Notes: generated by a model not told the origin, from the letters alone. A stretch of 64,000 nt of DNA from Linnemannia schmuckeri (GCA_029449235.1 JANATG010000016.1:1426001-1490000); one strand, 5' to 3'; positions 46,812-57,999 are shown, counted from the stretch's first letter. A program made the numbers and translations.

Positions 46812-47418
46812 CTACAACACAATTACCGCCACATCTCGATTTTTAACCACAACGTCAACCTTCTCTTCCCTCTCCACCTCCTCCAGCAGCGGTACAAGAG
46901 GAATAGGTTTAAAAGTAACTCCACAAGGACTACACACACAAACTCTCATCCCTCCACATCCCATCTCGACTTTCCTCGCTACTACACCTCCACGCCTCGC
47001 TCTCTCCAACCTCATACCTTCTCATACATTCCTCCTGGTTGTACTCACAATACATCAACGTCGAAATGACCCCGTGCTCCGTATAGGAATAGCTGTTGCA
47101 GTCAGCCTCGTCCGGTCTGAACGAGGGGATGATAGTTTTGCAGGCTGCTTGGGTATAGGGCTCAGGGACGTTGGATGTCAGCATATAAGTATCTGTGCCA
47201 TTGAGGAGGGTACAGATATTGCCAGGTAGGTATTCGGGGACGGGGCAGGGGAAGGGGTTGCAGCTGGCGTACATTTCTTGTTCATAGCCGTAGTTTTCTT
47301 GCTCATTGTAGTCGTAGTCGTTGGTATACTGTGCGGAGGCCAACTGGAGAAGTAGTATGCTTGTGAGCAAAAAGAAGACGAGAGAGAGAGTCTTGGAGAT
47401 GGATAGTAGCTTGTAGTG

Positions 47419-47451
<33 letters not shown>

Positions 47452-47499
47452 AGAGTGGGAGTGTAAAAAAGAGATAAGAAAAATAAATTGCATTTTCAA
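46812..47499 (-). pseudogene. Secreted cysteine-containing protein, copy 2, broken at both ends
   Basis: The sequence parallels copy 1 throughout: hydrophobic leader (KTLSLVFFLLTSILLLQLAS), CNPFPCPVPEYLPGNICTL, TYMLTSNVPEPYTQAACKTIIP, CEYNQEECMRRYEV and WRCSSEE. Two lesions are clear. The ATG of copy 1 corresponds to ATT at 47421-47419, next to a 30-nt T run (plus strand, 47421-47450); an upstream in-frame ATG at 47499 would put poly-lysine before the leader. Near the C-terminus the TG run is two bases shorter than in copy 1, giving TAG at 46932-46930; the conserved tail (CSPCGVTFKPIPL...VIVL) then continues in another frame to 46812. A truncated 189-aa product is conceivable but would lack a normal signal peptide start. 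Confidence 0.75.
47421..47450 (+). repeat. poly(T) tract, 30 nt, at the lost start codon of copy 2
   Basis: The run lies exactly where copy 1 has a short CAAAAAACAG just before its ATG (minus strand), which suggests expansion of a short A-tract. Confidence 0.85.
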
Positions 47500-47702
47500 C
47501 CGTGTGCACTATTTATGCCTTTTTGACTTTTGAAAAAACTTTTTTTTTCCTTGGCTGGATATGAATTGGTTGTGAGTTTGTCACGTTGGTGCAAAAAAAC
47601 GTCCTATACGTATAATTGAAAAAAAGCACGGAAGACGCCGTGTTGTAACAGAAAAAAAAAGATTCACACAAAGATGAATATTTATTCGTTCTGAATAGCT
47701 GT

Positions 47703-50089
47703 TTACACGCAGGCAACACTAGCAGCAACAGGCATGGGCATGGTCATAGTGGCACGCATAGACGACGCCTCCTGCTCCTTCTGCATCATCGAAGCTTTGG
47801 CGGCAGCCTTGGCCTCAGCCTCTATCTTTTCATACGCCAACACACCAGGGCACTTGAACCTATCAGGCATAAACGTCTTGTAAAAGAAGTTTGGCTTACA
47901 GACCTCACCCACAGTCTGGTCCTTGACAGCCTCTTCCATCTTGCGCGCAATCTCTTCAATCTCCTTCTCCTTCAACTCCTTGGCTCTATAACAAGGATCA
48001 CAGATACCCGACCGGTTGATCAACTCTACGACACGACGACGGTTGTTGTAGTAGGAAGGCCAACACCGTTTGATCCACGCCTCCCGCCATTCTGCAAACT
48101 TGTTGCTTGTGGCACACTCCTTAGACTGGGCAAGCATTTTGGCGCGGAGGGGTTCGTCCATGGATTGGTACATCCGGACAAGATCCGTCTTGGACAAGGT
48201 TGCGGCTTCGAAAAGGGATTCGGTCAATTGGACCATCAGCATGTAGATCAATGACTTGAGGACGACAGAGTCTTCTTCCAAACGACGTTTAACCTCGATC
48301 GACATAGCGTCGGTATCCTTGTCGCCGCCTTTGGAGATGACCATGTATGTCTGGGCGAGGCGTCTGTCCGTGTCGGCCTTGATCTCGGCACGCATCTGTG
48401 CGTCATGCTCGGCTTCGCGCTTGAGGGCTTCATACCGAGCCAAGAGCTCATGCGCTGGCTTCTGTCTCTCTGCTGTCTCTCTTGCTGTGGCAGTCGTATC
48501 CTTAGGATCGACAACTGGTTCCGAAACCTCGGCTCTGTTAATGAGGAGTCCTGACCAATCGCCATCAAATGGCACAAACGGCTCCATAGGCACCTGTCCT
48601 TCCTCCTCTGTCGACTGTATAGTTGTTGCTCCTGCTCCTGTTCCCGCAGATGATGATGGCTCTCCACTCGCACTAGTTCCTGTAGCAGTCGTAAGCGACG
48701 CATCCATCCAAGAAGTAGATGCCAAGGCAGCCTCCTGCGAGAGCTGAACAGTCTCTGTGTTGCTAACAGTGGGGAAAGTCTCGGTGTTTGGGTTCAAGAG
48801 ACTTGCGAGGAGGTTGGCATGTTCCTTAGACATACGCCCGTCACCGCTAGTACCAAAGAGCGACTGCGACAACCTGGTCGCCTCAAGTTCCTGTCGCAGG
48901 AACTGGCAGTTCAGTTCTGACTGAATCAGGCGGCGTTGGATATCTGCCGTCTCCTGCTTTGCGACCTTGACCTCGTTCTCCAAGTGGTCAATGTACTCTA
49001 AGCAAATTATTTAAGTGTCCATTTACAAAGTGATTAGCGCGACAGTCACTGTGTGGCTGACAAATAATTTCCGAGGGGCAATTGGCGCATTGAGGCGAGA
49101 AGGGAGAGAATGGTACCTTTGCGACGGACACGAAAGTTGCGGGCAGACAACTTATTCCGAAGCTGCCGTCGTTCCTTACTAGTCATTAACTTGAGCTGGG
49201 ACTCGGTAGGTTTGGCAAACTCGGACCCATTACCAAAACGAGCCTCAGAATCACTCTCCATCGCCATATCATCGTTCATGGGTGGGGAGGGATAGATTGT
49301 CCGCAACTTATCTGTCGTCGTCTTTTCAGGAGAGACGGATCTCTCTGAGGAGCTGCCCCTCTGAGACGCCGATGATGACGAAGACTGTGAGGCTCTGCTG
49401 GAAGACGAAGTTGTAGCACCAGCAGGGGTGGAGGAGGGTGCAAGAGTAGTAGCGGTAGGACTGCTGAGGATAGCAGCGGACAGGAGCTGGTGCTGTTTAT
49501 GTCGATGCGCCTGCTGTAGTTGCTGTAGCTGATGAAACCGTTCTTTCCAGATATCCTCTGATGGCGGTATCGATGCCAAGGAGTGTACACTGCTACTAGA
49601 AGAAAAGAGAGCGGGGCTGACCAGGGCGGAGGCAGAAGTGGGGACTGCCGTCGCAGTAGCGATACAAGAGGCAGTTGACGGTGCTGCTTTAGGTACAGCC
49701 TTAGGCAGGATGGGCTTGATATGAACAGGTGCTGCTACTGCTGCTGTCGTTCGTCCAGTACCAGCAGGAGCTAATGGTTGTAGTTGTGGTGCAGGGGCTA
49801 TTGCGATAGGGGTGGGATTGGAGGGGGGCGGCATATTTGGGGATATTTGGCGATATGAGAATGATGTCGTTGGGAGGAGTCTCGTTGCTGGTGCCATTGA
49901 CCTCGGTTGCAGGTGTTGTTGTGGTTGTGGCGGCATTACTGTTGGGAAGGCGTTGTTATTTGTGGAGGGAAGAAGGGAGTCGGAGGGGAAGAGGGAGGCA
50001 AAGTTGGCGTCGTTGTCGGTGTTGAGGAGGTATTCGAACAAGTCAGCACTTGACATGTCAGCCGCCTGGTGGTGTTCCGAAAAGTCCAT
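47703..50089 (-). CDS. bZIP transcription factor (755 aa, 2 exons)
   Basis: Exons 50089-49117 and 48997-47703; the intron splits the basic region from the zipper and splicing gives RVRRKEYIDHLENEV. The basic region (residues about 302-326) reads KERRQLRNKLSARNFRVRRK, with the Asn-X7-Arg signature that contacts DNA. A leucine-zipper coiled coil follows (LENEVK...IQRRLIQSELNCQFLRQEL). This basic region resembles the fungal Pap1/MeaB-like group, but orthology is not established. Residues 1-300 are Pro/Ser/Ala/Gln-rich, typical of activation domains. A Cys/Trp-containing C-terminal part (KRCWPSYYNNRRRVVELINRSG, then ICDPCYRAKELKEKE) looks globular and is not explained by the bZIP. It is divergent from the Myb gene. 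Its last codons are duplicated at 46512-46605. Confidence 0.92.
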
Positions 50090-52400
50090 TGTAGGGGTGT
50101 ATGAAGGAAGGAAGGAATGAGAGTGGAATAGAAGGAGTAGTATTGGTATGTTGACCTGATCAGCCTACTGGAAGAGAGAGGAAGAGGAGGAGAGGGGTGA
50201 AAGTGGAGAGTGGTGAGAGTGAGAAGAGAAGTGGGGAGAAGAGAAGTGAGGAGAAGAGAAGTGAGAAGTGAAGAGAAAAGAAGTGAGAAGTGAAAGATGA
50301 AAGAGAGACGTGAAGAAGGGATAGACGAAGAAGAGGAGAAAGAGAAAGAAAGGAAGAAAAGGGCAGAAAGGATAAATAAAAAAAAAAAAAGGGCCAACAA
50401 CCCGTTGATGGTGATGATGCAACATAACCAATCATATCCACAGTTTCTGTTCCGGGTGTGTGTTTGCCCGGAGGATGAGGGAGTATCAATCAATTGAGCT
50501 CTATTCTCTTGTTGTTTGCATAGAGCATGCACTGCGCTGTTATGTGTTTTAATCCCCCTCAGCGTTTTTCGTTCATGCGCCTAATCATCAAAAGAGTTTA
50601 TTGTTATTGTTGTTGGCCGTTGTTCACTCTCTCTCTCTTCACGTTGCCATACCAAAAAAGAAGCAGAAATTGAGGGGCATCAGAAGAAATTGCTTGATCG
50701 GGAGAAGACGACGCGCGGCAGGCCTCTGATTGGCTGAATTGAGTTGCACTCTTTCTTATTGGCCAATGCTCTTGTTTACCACCTTCTTAAGTTTTCAAAA
50801 TACGAAGTAAGGCTATTCTTGGTGTAAACAGGCACAGAGAATGAGGCACTGTATGTAGCAAATGAACGATCTCGCTGTGTACGTTGTTGTGTACGGCGAG
50901 TGCTTACCTGGCGCGTGCGCAAAAAAGGGATTAACAAAAAAAGAAAAAAGAAAAAAAAAGATGGGTCCTTTTACACCTGGCCTTCTCTTTATCGTCATTA
51001 CTAACTCTTTTGTGTGAAACTTCGTCGTCCCACAACCCCTCAGTCGCCCTTCTGCTCCATGTCCTGAATGCCCTGGCGAGCCTTTTGCCTCAGGGCATCA
51101 AAAAATGAGAGAGAACGATATGGATAAAGGCTTTGCTCAAAGTGATACAGAAAACGATGAGCACATATATGTTCCAGGGACGCTACCCACAGACAAGGGC
51201 TAAACGGAGACGACATCCACAGTGCACAGCACCCAATACACACACACGTACATAGCTCAACTATCGGCGTGTTCGTTTCACTGTGAATACTATGAAATGG
51301 ACATGATACTTGTGACCACGTTTGATCTCTCTCCTCTCACAAAGAGCTCTCTAGTCCCGAATACAGACCCCGTTGATCAATAAAAAGACAGAAAAGACCT
51401 GACCCAGGGATCAAGCTAGACGCCACCAAGCACACAATCTGACAACTCGTTCTTCTGCTCTGTATTAATACTCGAACTGGTTCCGTATAAGTATTGGTGC
51501 CCCACGGTATTTGCCTGCTTGCTGTTTCGGTATCCTCGGTCAATCGTAACAGCCCATCCAGTCCCGCCCTTTTTTTCAGATTTGCTCATCGTTTCCCCCT
51601 TGCCTTACCTTGCCTTCTTTTCCTCTCTCCGCATCTCTTTCTTTTGATCCTGCCCCTTAGAAGGGATGAAAGAAAAAAGAAGAGAAAGAATAGTGAGAAA
51701 TGCAACTAACGGCTCGCTTGATGCTCTGAAATAAAGAAAGAAACTGTATGTGTTCCTTTATTTCCCTTCCCTCCATCCATGGGCAGCCTTTTTTTTTTTT
51801 TTTTTTTTTTAAGCGAAAGGGAGGGAAGGAGGCACGATAAAATGAGGAGGTGGTTGTGTGTTTGTTTGTTTGTTTATTTTGTGTTTGAACACACGAAACA
51901 GAAGCAGACAGGCAGGCGTGCCATGATACACATATACCATCCGTGTCTTTTGCCTTTTTTGAGGCGTTGCAAGAGAGACAAGATGCAAGAATAAGGAATG
52001 GGCCATTGGCTGTATGAACGATGGAATGAGAAGGGAAAATGGAAAAAAGAAAGGGAAAGCTTGGCTTGGCCCATGGTCCAAACGCATCGGCACTTTTACT
52101 CCTTTCTCTCCTTCTCCCTTTCCTTCTCTTTTTCCTTCTTCCATTGTGCCCCTTCCTTGGCCCGTTATTCCTATCGCGACCACCACTACAAGCACGCAAA
52201 CAAAAGAAAAGTGAAAGGCGTCGGTTTCGTTTATTTTCTTTGTTTCTCTTCTTTATATCCATTTACACTTTTTCTCCCCTTTCTTGTTTTTGTTTATCAT
52301 TGCTATTAATTACTACCCATACATTCATAGTCCACCATTCCTATCAACACACACCATTTTAATAATTAATCACCCTCAACACCTTCCACAACCTAACACC
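50090..52400. promoter_or_regulatory. Shared upstream region of the divergent bZIP and Myb genes
   Basis: About 2.3 kb without a credible gene. Next to the bZIP start (50160-50390) is a purine tract containing at least three near-exact copies of GAGAAGAGAAGTG. On the Myb side (52090-52290) is a matching pyrimidine-rich tract. T-runs of 23 or so bases occur near 51788-51810. Both transcription-factor genes probably start from these oppositely oriented CT tracts. Confidence 0.45.
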
Positions 52401-54464
52401 ATGGAAACAGACACCCCCACGACCATCACAATCTCATCTCCTCTTCCTCCTCCACCCTCGAACCACAGGTCTCATATGAAACGACCGTCCTCCACCTTCT
52501 GCATACCCCATCCTCAACAATATCCATACCCAGACTCGAGCACCACCACCGCCTCATCCCCAATAGACACCGACCGCGACAACCTTAATGATGACGACGA
52601 TGATGAGCACCTAAGACTCCAGCCATGTCTCAAGCGCAGATCGCTCATCCGACGACCCTGGACAAACGCCGAACAGGAATCTTTGTATGTTGCTGTGGAA
52701 CGACTTAAACTGTTTGGTCGGTGGGGGGAGGTCAAGACCCGGATGAATCTTGATCGGTCGTGTTCTGAGATCGAGGAAGAGTATAATCGGTTGTATGCTG
52801 AGATCCCCGATTCGGAGTATGAAGACTATATGGATGATGATGAGGAGGATGAGGATGAAGAAGAAGAGGAAGAGGATGAGGGGATGTATAGTGGTGAGGT
52901 TTTGTTGGATGATAACAGCGATAATACAGCACAGGTACAGGCACAGGCCGCTCGTGTTATGAGTGGTGTTACGCTTTTGACCCCTGCCCTCACAGCCACC
53001 TCCTCTGCCGCACAGTCCGCACATTCCTCGCAGGAAAACCTTGCGAGTCTCTTTGATATGGCCAAAGCAGCAGCCGCTGCTCATCAACAACACCAACAAC
53101 AACTACAGCAACAGCAGCAATTAAAACAGCCCCTCCTGGACCAACGATGTCTTCCTCCTCCTCCTCTTAATGAACAAGAAGACGAGTATGACGAAGGGTA
53201 TGAGGACTTCGAAGACCACCACCAGCAACAGCAACAACAACCCCAGCAATACGCCCAACAATCCAACTGTCCACAACCCTATCAACACCAACAACCGCAT
53301 ATTCAACACCAACTAGGCCACCGCTCAACCACCAGCTTCTCCTCCACTACATCCACAACCCGTCCAGCAAGGATGGTCCGAGTCTGGACACCGGAACAAT
53401 CCGAGACTCTCAAGAACCTCGTCGAAGTCTACTTCCCAGGCGCCTACCGTATCAACTGGGTCTGGGTAGCTGCACAGATGGGCAACGCGTTTACTCGAAA
53501 ACAATGCAAGAACAAGTGGGAGATAATGAGACGGAGGATGGGGACTGAAGATGAGATTCAGTTGTTGAAGAGAGGATATCAGGAGTTTGGACCTTCTTGG
53601 GGGCAAATCCAGGAAAAGTATTTGCCCGAGAGGTCTAGGGGAGGGATATCAATTATGTGGGAGCTTTTAGAGACGCGTGAGGCGGAGCTAGGACAGCAGT
53701 CTGGGTCGGGAGGAATGTCAGGGCTAGGGCCAGGGTCGGGAGGTGCCGTAGCGGGTGCTGCTGGGAGTAGTGGAGGAGGAGGAGGAGGGGTGTCAGGGGT
53801 GATGACGATGGCAGCAGGACCTGGATCGGCGGTCACTTCTCGTAAGGCGTTATCACATCACCGTCGAAACTCTTCATTGTCCTCTGTGAAGTCAACGTCC
53901 CTCCGTGTCAACATCTCCAAGGATGGTTCCACAGGCACAGCCCATCGTCAAAGAACATCGACCGTCGACATGGATGCAATGGACTTATCCTCTCCAACCA
54001 CTGCTCTTTACACCTTGACTGAGGAAATGACCATCGGTTCCAACCCTCGCACCTATACTCCCTCCTCTACAACAACAGCCAGTCGACCCTACCAACACCG
54101 GAAATCAGCCTCAGTGTCAAGTACGACCTCCATCAGTAGATACGGACATGGCCGCCATGGATCCGATGTTTCTCTATCCGGTGAATGGGGGACCTCAGAA
54201 AGGATGATGCCGATGACGTGGACAGAGCCATTGACAAGACGGCTGCAGGATCTAGTGAGAGAACACTTTCCGAGCCAGAGCAAGGTCAACTGGACGATGA
54301 TCTCGTCGTTGATGGGGTGTAACCCTGTGGTATCGAAGGACCAGTGCAAGCGGCGGTGGTATTTGATCTCTCAGCAGCTGCAGCAGCAACAACAACAACA
54401 ACAGCAGCTGCATGCGGCAATGGACTATCGACAACAGCAACACGACGGGGTCATGTTGGCATAG
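52401..54464 (+). CDS. Myb/SANT-domain protein with four repeats (687 aa)
   Basis: One exon. The start METDTP at 52401 is preceded by ACACC; an in-frame ATG at 52284 would only add translated leader. Repeat 1 (about 84-137) reads RRPWTNAEQESLYVAVERL...GRWGEV. Repeat 2 (about 325-383) reads RVWTPEQSETLKNLVEVYFP...NWVWVAAQMG...KQCKNKW. Repeat 3 (about 382-430) is TEDEIQLLKRGYQEFGPSWGQI...MWELL. Repeat 4 (about 604-665) is MTWTEPLTRRLQDLVREHFP...NWTMISSLMG...DQCKRRW. The tryptophan spacing fits Myb DNA-binding helices. Between repeats 1 and 2 are a long Asp/Glu run and Gln-rich tracts, and a Gly-rich linker precedes repeat 4. A nuclear DNA-binding role is likely; targets are unknown. An AATAAA lies shortly after the stop. 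Confidence 0.9.
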   Translation: METDTPTTITISSPLPPPPSNHRSHMKRPSSTFCIPHPQQYPYPDSSTTTASSPIDTDRDNLNDDDDDEHLRLQPCLKRRSLIRRPWTNAEQESLYVAVERLKLFGRWGEVKTRMNLDRSCSEIEEEYNRLYAEIPDSEYEDYMDDDEEDEDEEEEEEDEGMYSGEVLLDDNSDNTAQVQAQAARVMSGVTLLTPALTATSSAAQSAHSSQENLASLFDMAKAAAAAHQQHQQQLQQQQQLKQPLLDQRCLPPPPLNEQEDEYDEGYEDFEDHHQQQQQQPQQYAQQSNCPQPYQHQQPHIQHQLGHRSTTSFSSTTSTTRPARMVRVWTPEQSETLKNLVEVYFPGAYRINWVWVAAQMGNAFTRKQCKNKWEIMRRRMGTEDEIQLLKRGYQEFGPSWGQIQEKYLPERSRGGISIMWELLETREAELGQQSGSGGMSGLGPGSGGAVAGAAGSSGGGGGGVSGVMTMAAGPGSAVTSRKALSHHRRNSSLSSVKSTSLRVNISKDGSTGTAHRQRTSTVDMDAMDLSSPTTALYTLTEEMTIGSNPRTYTPSSTTTASRPYQHRKSASVSSTTSISRYGHGRHGSDVSLSGEWGTSERMMPMTWTEPLTRRLQDLVREHFPSQSKVNWTMISSLMGCNPVVSKDQCKRRWYLISQQLQQQQQQQQQLHAAMDYRQQQHDGVMLA

Positions 54465-54690
54465 TACTCCAAAAAGGCAACGAAATAAAACTGATTTTGT
54501 GGAGCATTGGACACGCAATGAAAGAAGAGCCCAAAGCATAGCAAAAAAAATGTGACGTCCTTCTGACTCCTTTGACAAGTGCTCCACAAAGGCATAAACG
54601 CCCTTGCTCGAGTCTACACAATCCCTACTTCATTCCTTTATTCAGCCCATCATCCTTCTCGACCCATTTACCACCTCCAGCATAATCAGG

Positions 54691-56410
54691 ATGAACCCGT
54701 TACTACTTCCAGAGATCATCCTGCTCGTAGGAGCATATCTTACACGGTCAGAGACAGACATCAATCTCCGTGTCTGTTCGCTTTAGCACGCTACTTTGGA
54801 ACCACTCCTCTTTCACGACTTTACTTTGCCTCATAAGCAACACAAGGCAACACAAGCCAAGAAATGAAAACAATGCAAGGCTGCAATGCTACCCCTACGG
54901 GATTTTGACTTCATGACGTGCGGTCAATGAGCCATCGGTCGGCGCAACAACAACAACAACAATCAAAGTCGTCCCGCGATCCCACTACTGGAACGCAACG
55001 CCCCAGCATATCGGCAGACTGACGGCTTCAAGCCTGCGATTACGCAACACCTCTCTCCAACCTGCTGTTCCCTTCAGTGAACTTTTTCCAGCCTTATCGA
55101 CCAAAGGGCGCTCTTCTTGGTCGTCATAAACCGGACGACTCTTCGAGTTATACACCTGCTCTATCCACGGCCGAGACCCATAGGACCAGACGAGGTCAAT
55201 ATAATGGCGACACTGTTCATGATCATGAACGAACAATTGAGAGGACTGCAGAAACTGTGTCCAAAATACTCGGGTCGAGATGGATTCTGTGACAGATCCA
55301 CCTCTGGTGAGCCTCTATCGAAGGAAACGAGGGTTGCATTTGGATCTGAGACGGTTTGGTGTGATGGGCTGGCCGGATATGGCGCCACCGATGGTAAAGT
55401 TGCAACAACAGGCGGAGGAAAAATTACGGTGCCAGGACAGTGGAACTGGACGATAAGGCAGGCATAGTAGTGACAACGCTGGCCCCATTGGTATTAGATC
55501 GACTGGACAGACTCACACTTAATGGCATCCACCAACCGTCAACCCTACAACTACAACTCCTTCGACAGTGTTCCAACATGACGCGCCTCCTCTGGCTCAG
55601 CAAAGCAGGACTCCTGGAGCCCTCCGAGTCTTCAGGAGTCTACGCACACTAGAGCTAGGACACTTTGTTTCGTCAGAGGACACCGTCATGGCGCATATGA
55701 TCGAGTCGATGCCTGCTCTCAGCGTCCAGGCCGCAGGCCTGCGATGGTTCGGCGAAAAGTCTATCAGAGCGGCATGCGACAAAGAGGACCTAGCCTGGAA
55801 AAAACAGCTTCAATAGCAGTGGTAGCGGCGCTGTCAACGGTGTTCAAGTCTGTCACCTTCAGGAAATCACACTAACCAAGCAAAAGGATCAACTCAGGAC
55901 CGAGCAAAAGAACCAGCCCAGAAGGGCGATGAGACCGCTCGGGAACCTGTTGACCCACTGTCGTGAGTTGAAGAAACTCGCTCTCGTGGGGTCTCCAGGG
56001 CAGATGTGAGGACGTCGACAGAATAGTCATGTCTCGAAACTCTAGAGGAGTTGCAGCTGCAGTTTTATGACCCTAGAAATAGTTGGAACTTAAGGTCTAA
56101 CATCCCCGCCGTCGTTGTTGTTGAAGAGGATGTGATCAAGATTAAAGCATTGTTAGCACAGGACATGACGCAGCTGAAGAGTATCCAGATTCTGCGCCTC
56201 CCAAGAGTCGTCTGGAAGCAGATGATCAGGGATGTCAACAAGTACAAACAACAACACCAACAACAGCAACCTAAGACGACACGAACACTGCTGAACCTAA
56301 TCAGGCTGCAAGAGATTGGCGTTTTGTCGGATGAGATATCGCAACTGTGGAGGTATAGGGCGTTCACATGGCGCATAGATGTTCCCGAGTACTTGTATAC
56401 AACCCTATAG
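54691..56410 (+). pseudogene. F-box/LRR protein gene relic
   Basis: It begins with an F-box-like N-terminus (MNPLLLPEIILLVGAYL...NLRVCSL), is stopped by TAG at 54784, and continues in frame as HATLEPLLFHDF. Further on, leucine-rich segments appear in changing frames: LAPLVLDRLDRLTLNG near 55480, FRSLRTLELGHF near 55640, LTHCRELKKLALVGSPGQM near 55950, and a longer open part 56051-56410 (LKSIQILRLPRVVWKQMI, LLNLIRLQEIGVL). Order and content fit the F-box plus RNI-type LRR proteins typical of this fungal group. The many stops and frame changes exclude a working gene; no intron set I tried restores it. Confidence 0.65.
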
Positions 56411-57134
56411 AGGATGGTGCCGTCGCTGAGAAGGCTCTCGTATAATGGCAAGGAGGATGGGTCACTTTTTCGTGGACGCGTTAAGAATGTCCCTTGAAGG
56501 ATAATATAGCAGCAGGATTGGTGAGTTTTTTCACGGTGAACAAATGGCACAAAAATAAAGAGGGCTTGCTTGTTTATCCTTCTGCCTGTTTGCACAAAAA
56601 TATCCTGTTACATATTTTGCGTTAGACAAAAGTTTGCGACGACGTTGTAATAAATTATCGGTTGTCTGATTTTATGTGAGTTCGTGTTATCGCGTTATGT
56701 CGCATCACATGCCTTTTCTTTTTGTTCTTTGTGCCCTGTCAGATCAAATTGCGCAGTATGCGCGATCAAAGAATATTCCGACTCGTTTTCTTTTCTTTTT
56801 TTTTTGTCAAAGAATAAGCGTGGTCAAAACTGCCTGTTTCGCTCTTTCACTCTTTTCTTCCACTCTCCAATCCACTTCCACCCACCACCATCCCCCTCCA
56901 CCTACTCCAAACACGCCTTCTTTGTTTTCCTTCTTTGTTATCAATTTGACCTAAAATGCATCAATTATGAAGACAGCGGCGCAAAGACGGGAGAGGTGCA
57001 GGAGAACTCAACCACGAATCGAGCACCAAACTCTAGGGTCTCGAGCAACGACGCTGCATCCTCAATTTTGTATAGGGTAAATCACGGCGGGAGAAGGGTT
57101 TTGTAGCGAGGTCACGCACGAGTGACAATATTTA

Positions 57135-57316
57135 TGCATGCCAAGCAATGCAAACGGGATGTAAAGAGAGGGGACATGGCAACACCGAAGGTGAGTGGGC
57201 TGATAATCATTTTTTGCTTCTTGACTTCCGTTCTTATATCTTTGGTTTTTGCTTCGCCAGTTCATAAAATGGCATAAAGGGCACAAACCGCTGACGAGGC
57301 ATAAAAAAGTAAAGAC
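57135..57316 (+). repeat. Left copy of a diverged direct repeat flanking the 1095-aa gene
   Basis: Aligns with 61862-62048 in the same orientation, with roughly 75-80% identity by eye. Shared blocks include GCATGCCA(A/C)GCAATGCAA and the CTTTGGTTTTTG(C/G)TTCGCCA segment. Confidence 0.65.
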
Positions 57317-57338
57317 AAATTGCTTACATTTTTGCCCG

Positions 57339-57340
<2 letters not shown>

Positions 57341-57380
<40 letters not shown>
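57341..57380 (+). repeat. poly(A) tract, 40 nt
   Basis: The longest homopolymer in the window; it follows directly after the left copy of the direct repeat. The right copy has a run of nine A and AATAAAG at the corresponding place. Confidence 0.9.
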
Positions 57381-57382
<2 letters not shown>

Positions 57383-57999
57383 TACCCGCATAACATCTCT
57401 GGGTGCGTGTGCTCCGTCCCTGTGTTGACCATGGCGCAGGTGTAAAATTGGGATATGGGATGATTATCATGATTATTTTTTCCATCCGGACTTGGCGGGC
57501 TAACCCTAAATTGCATTTCCTGGGATATTGGATAATGAGGAAAATAAGGGGAAAAAGGAAACAAGGGACCCCTGTTCAAGGCAATTGACCGTTCCCTCTC
57601 CCGCCATCTGTTTCACCTTACTGATCGTTTCGCTTCCGCCTTCACCATCTTCGCCATCTTCAACCGTCGACTTTCAGCACTAACTATATAAACATCGGCC
57701 CCATGTTCCTCCTTTTCTTCTTCTTCTCCCTCTTCTTCATCCTCATAATTTCTTCTCTTCCCCTTCTCCCCCCCTTCTATTTTTGTCACTTCCCCCTTTC
57801 AATACCGCACATATCTTTCTCCCACCCACATTTTGTATATATCAATTTTCACGATCCCTTTATCTCTCTAACGCCCTGTAAAGCCCATCTCCTCCGCATT
57901 TCATACATACACAACTCTCTTCCTCTCCCTCTCCCTCAGGTTTTCCTTCCCGCTAACGACTATCTATCAACCATCCAAAAACAAACACCAAACCACGAC

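Larger units (their letters stand above)
56411..57999. other. Intergenic region before the 1095-aa gene
   Basis: Contains the left copy of a diverged direct repeat (57135-57316), a 40-nt A run and, from about 57700, a CT-rich leader for the gene at 58000. No gene is seen; short frames near 56676-57106 are not convincing. Confidence 0.5.
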
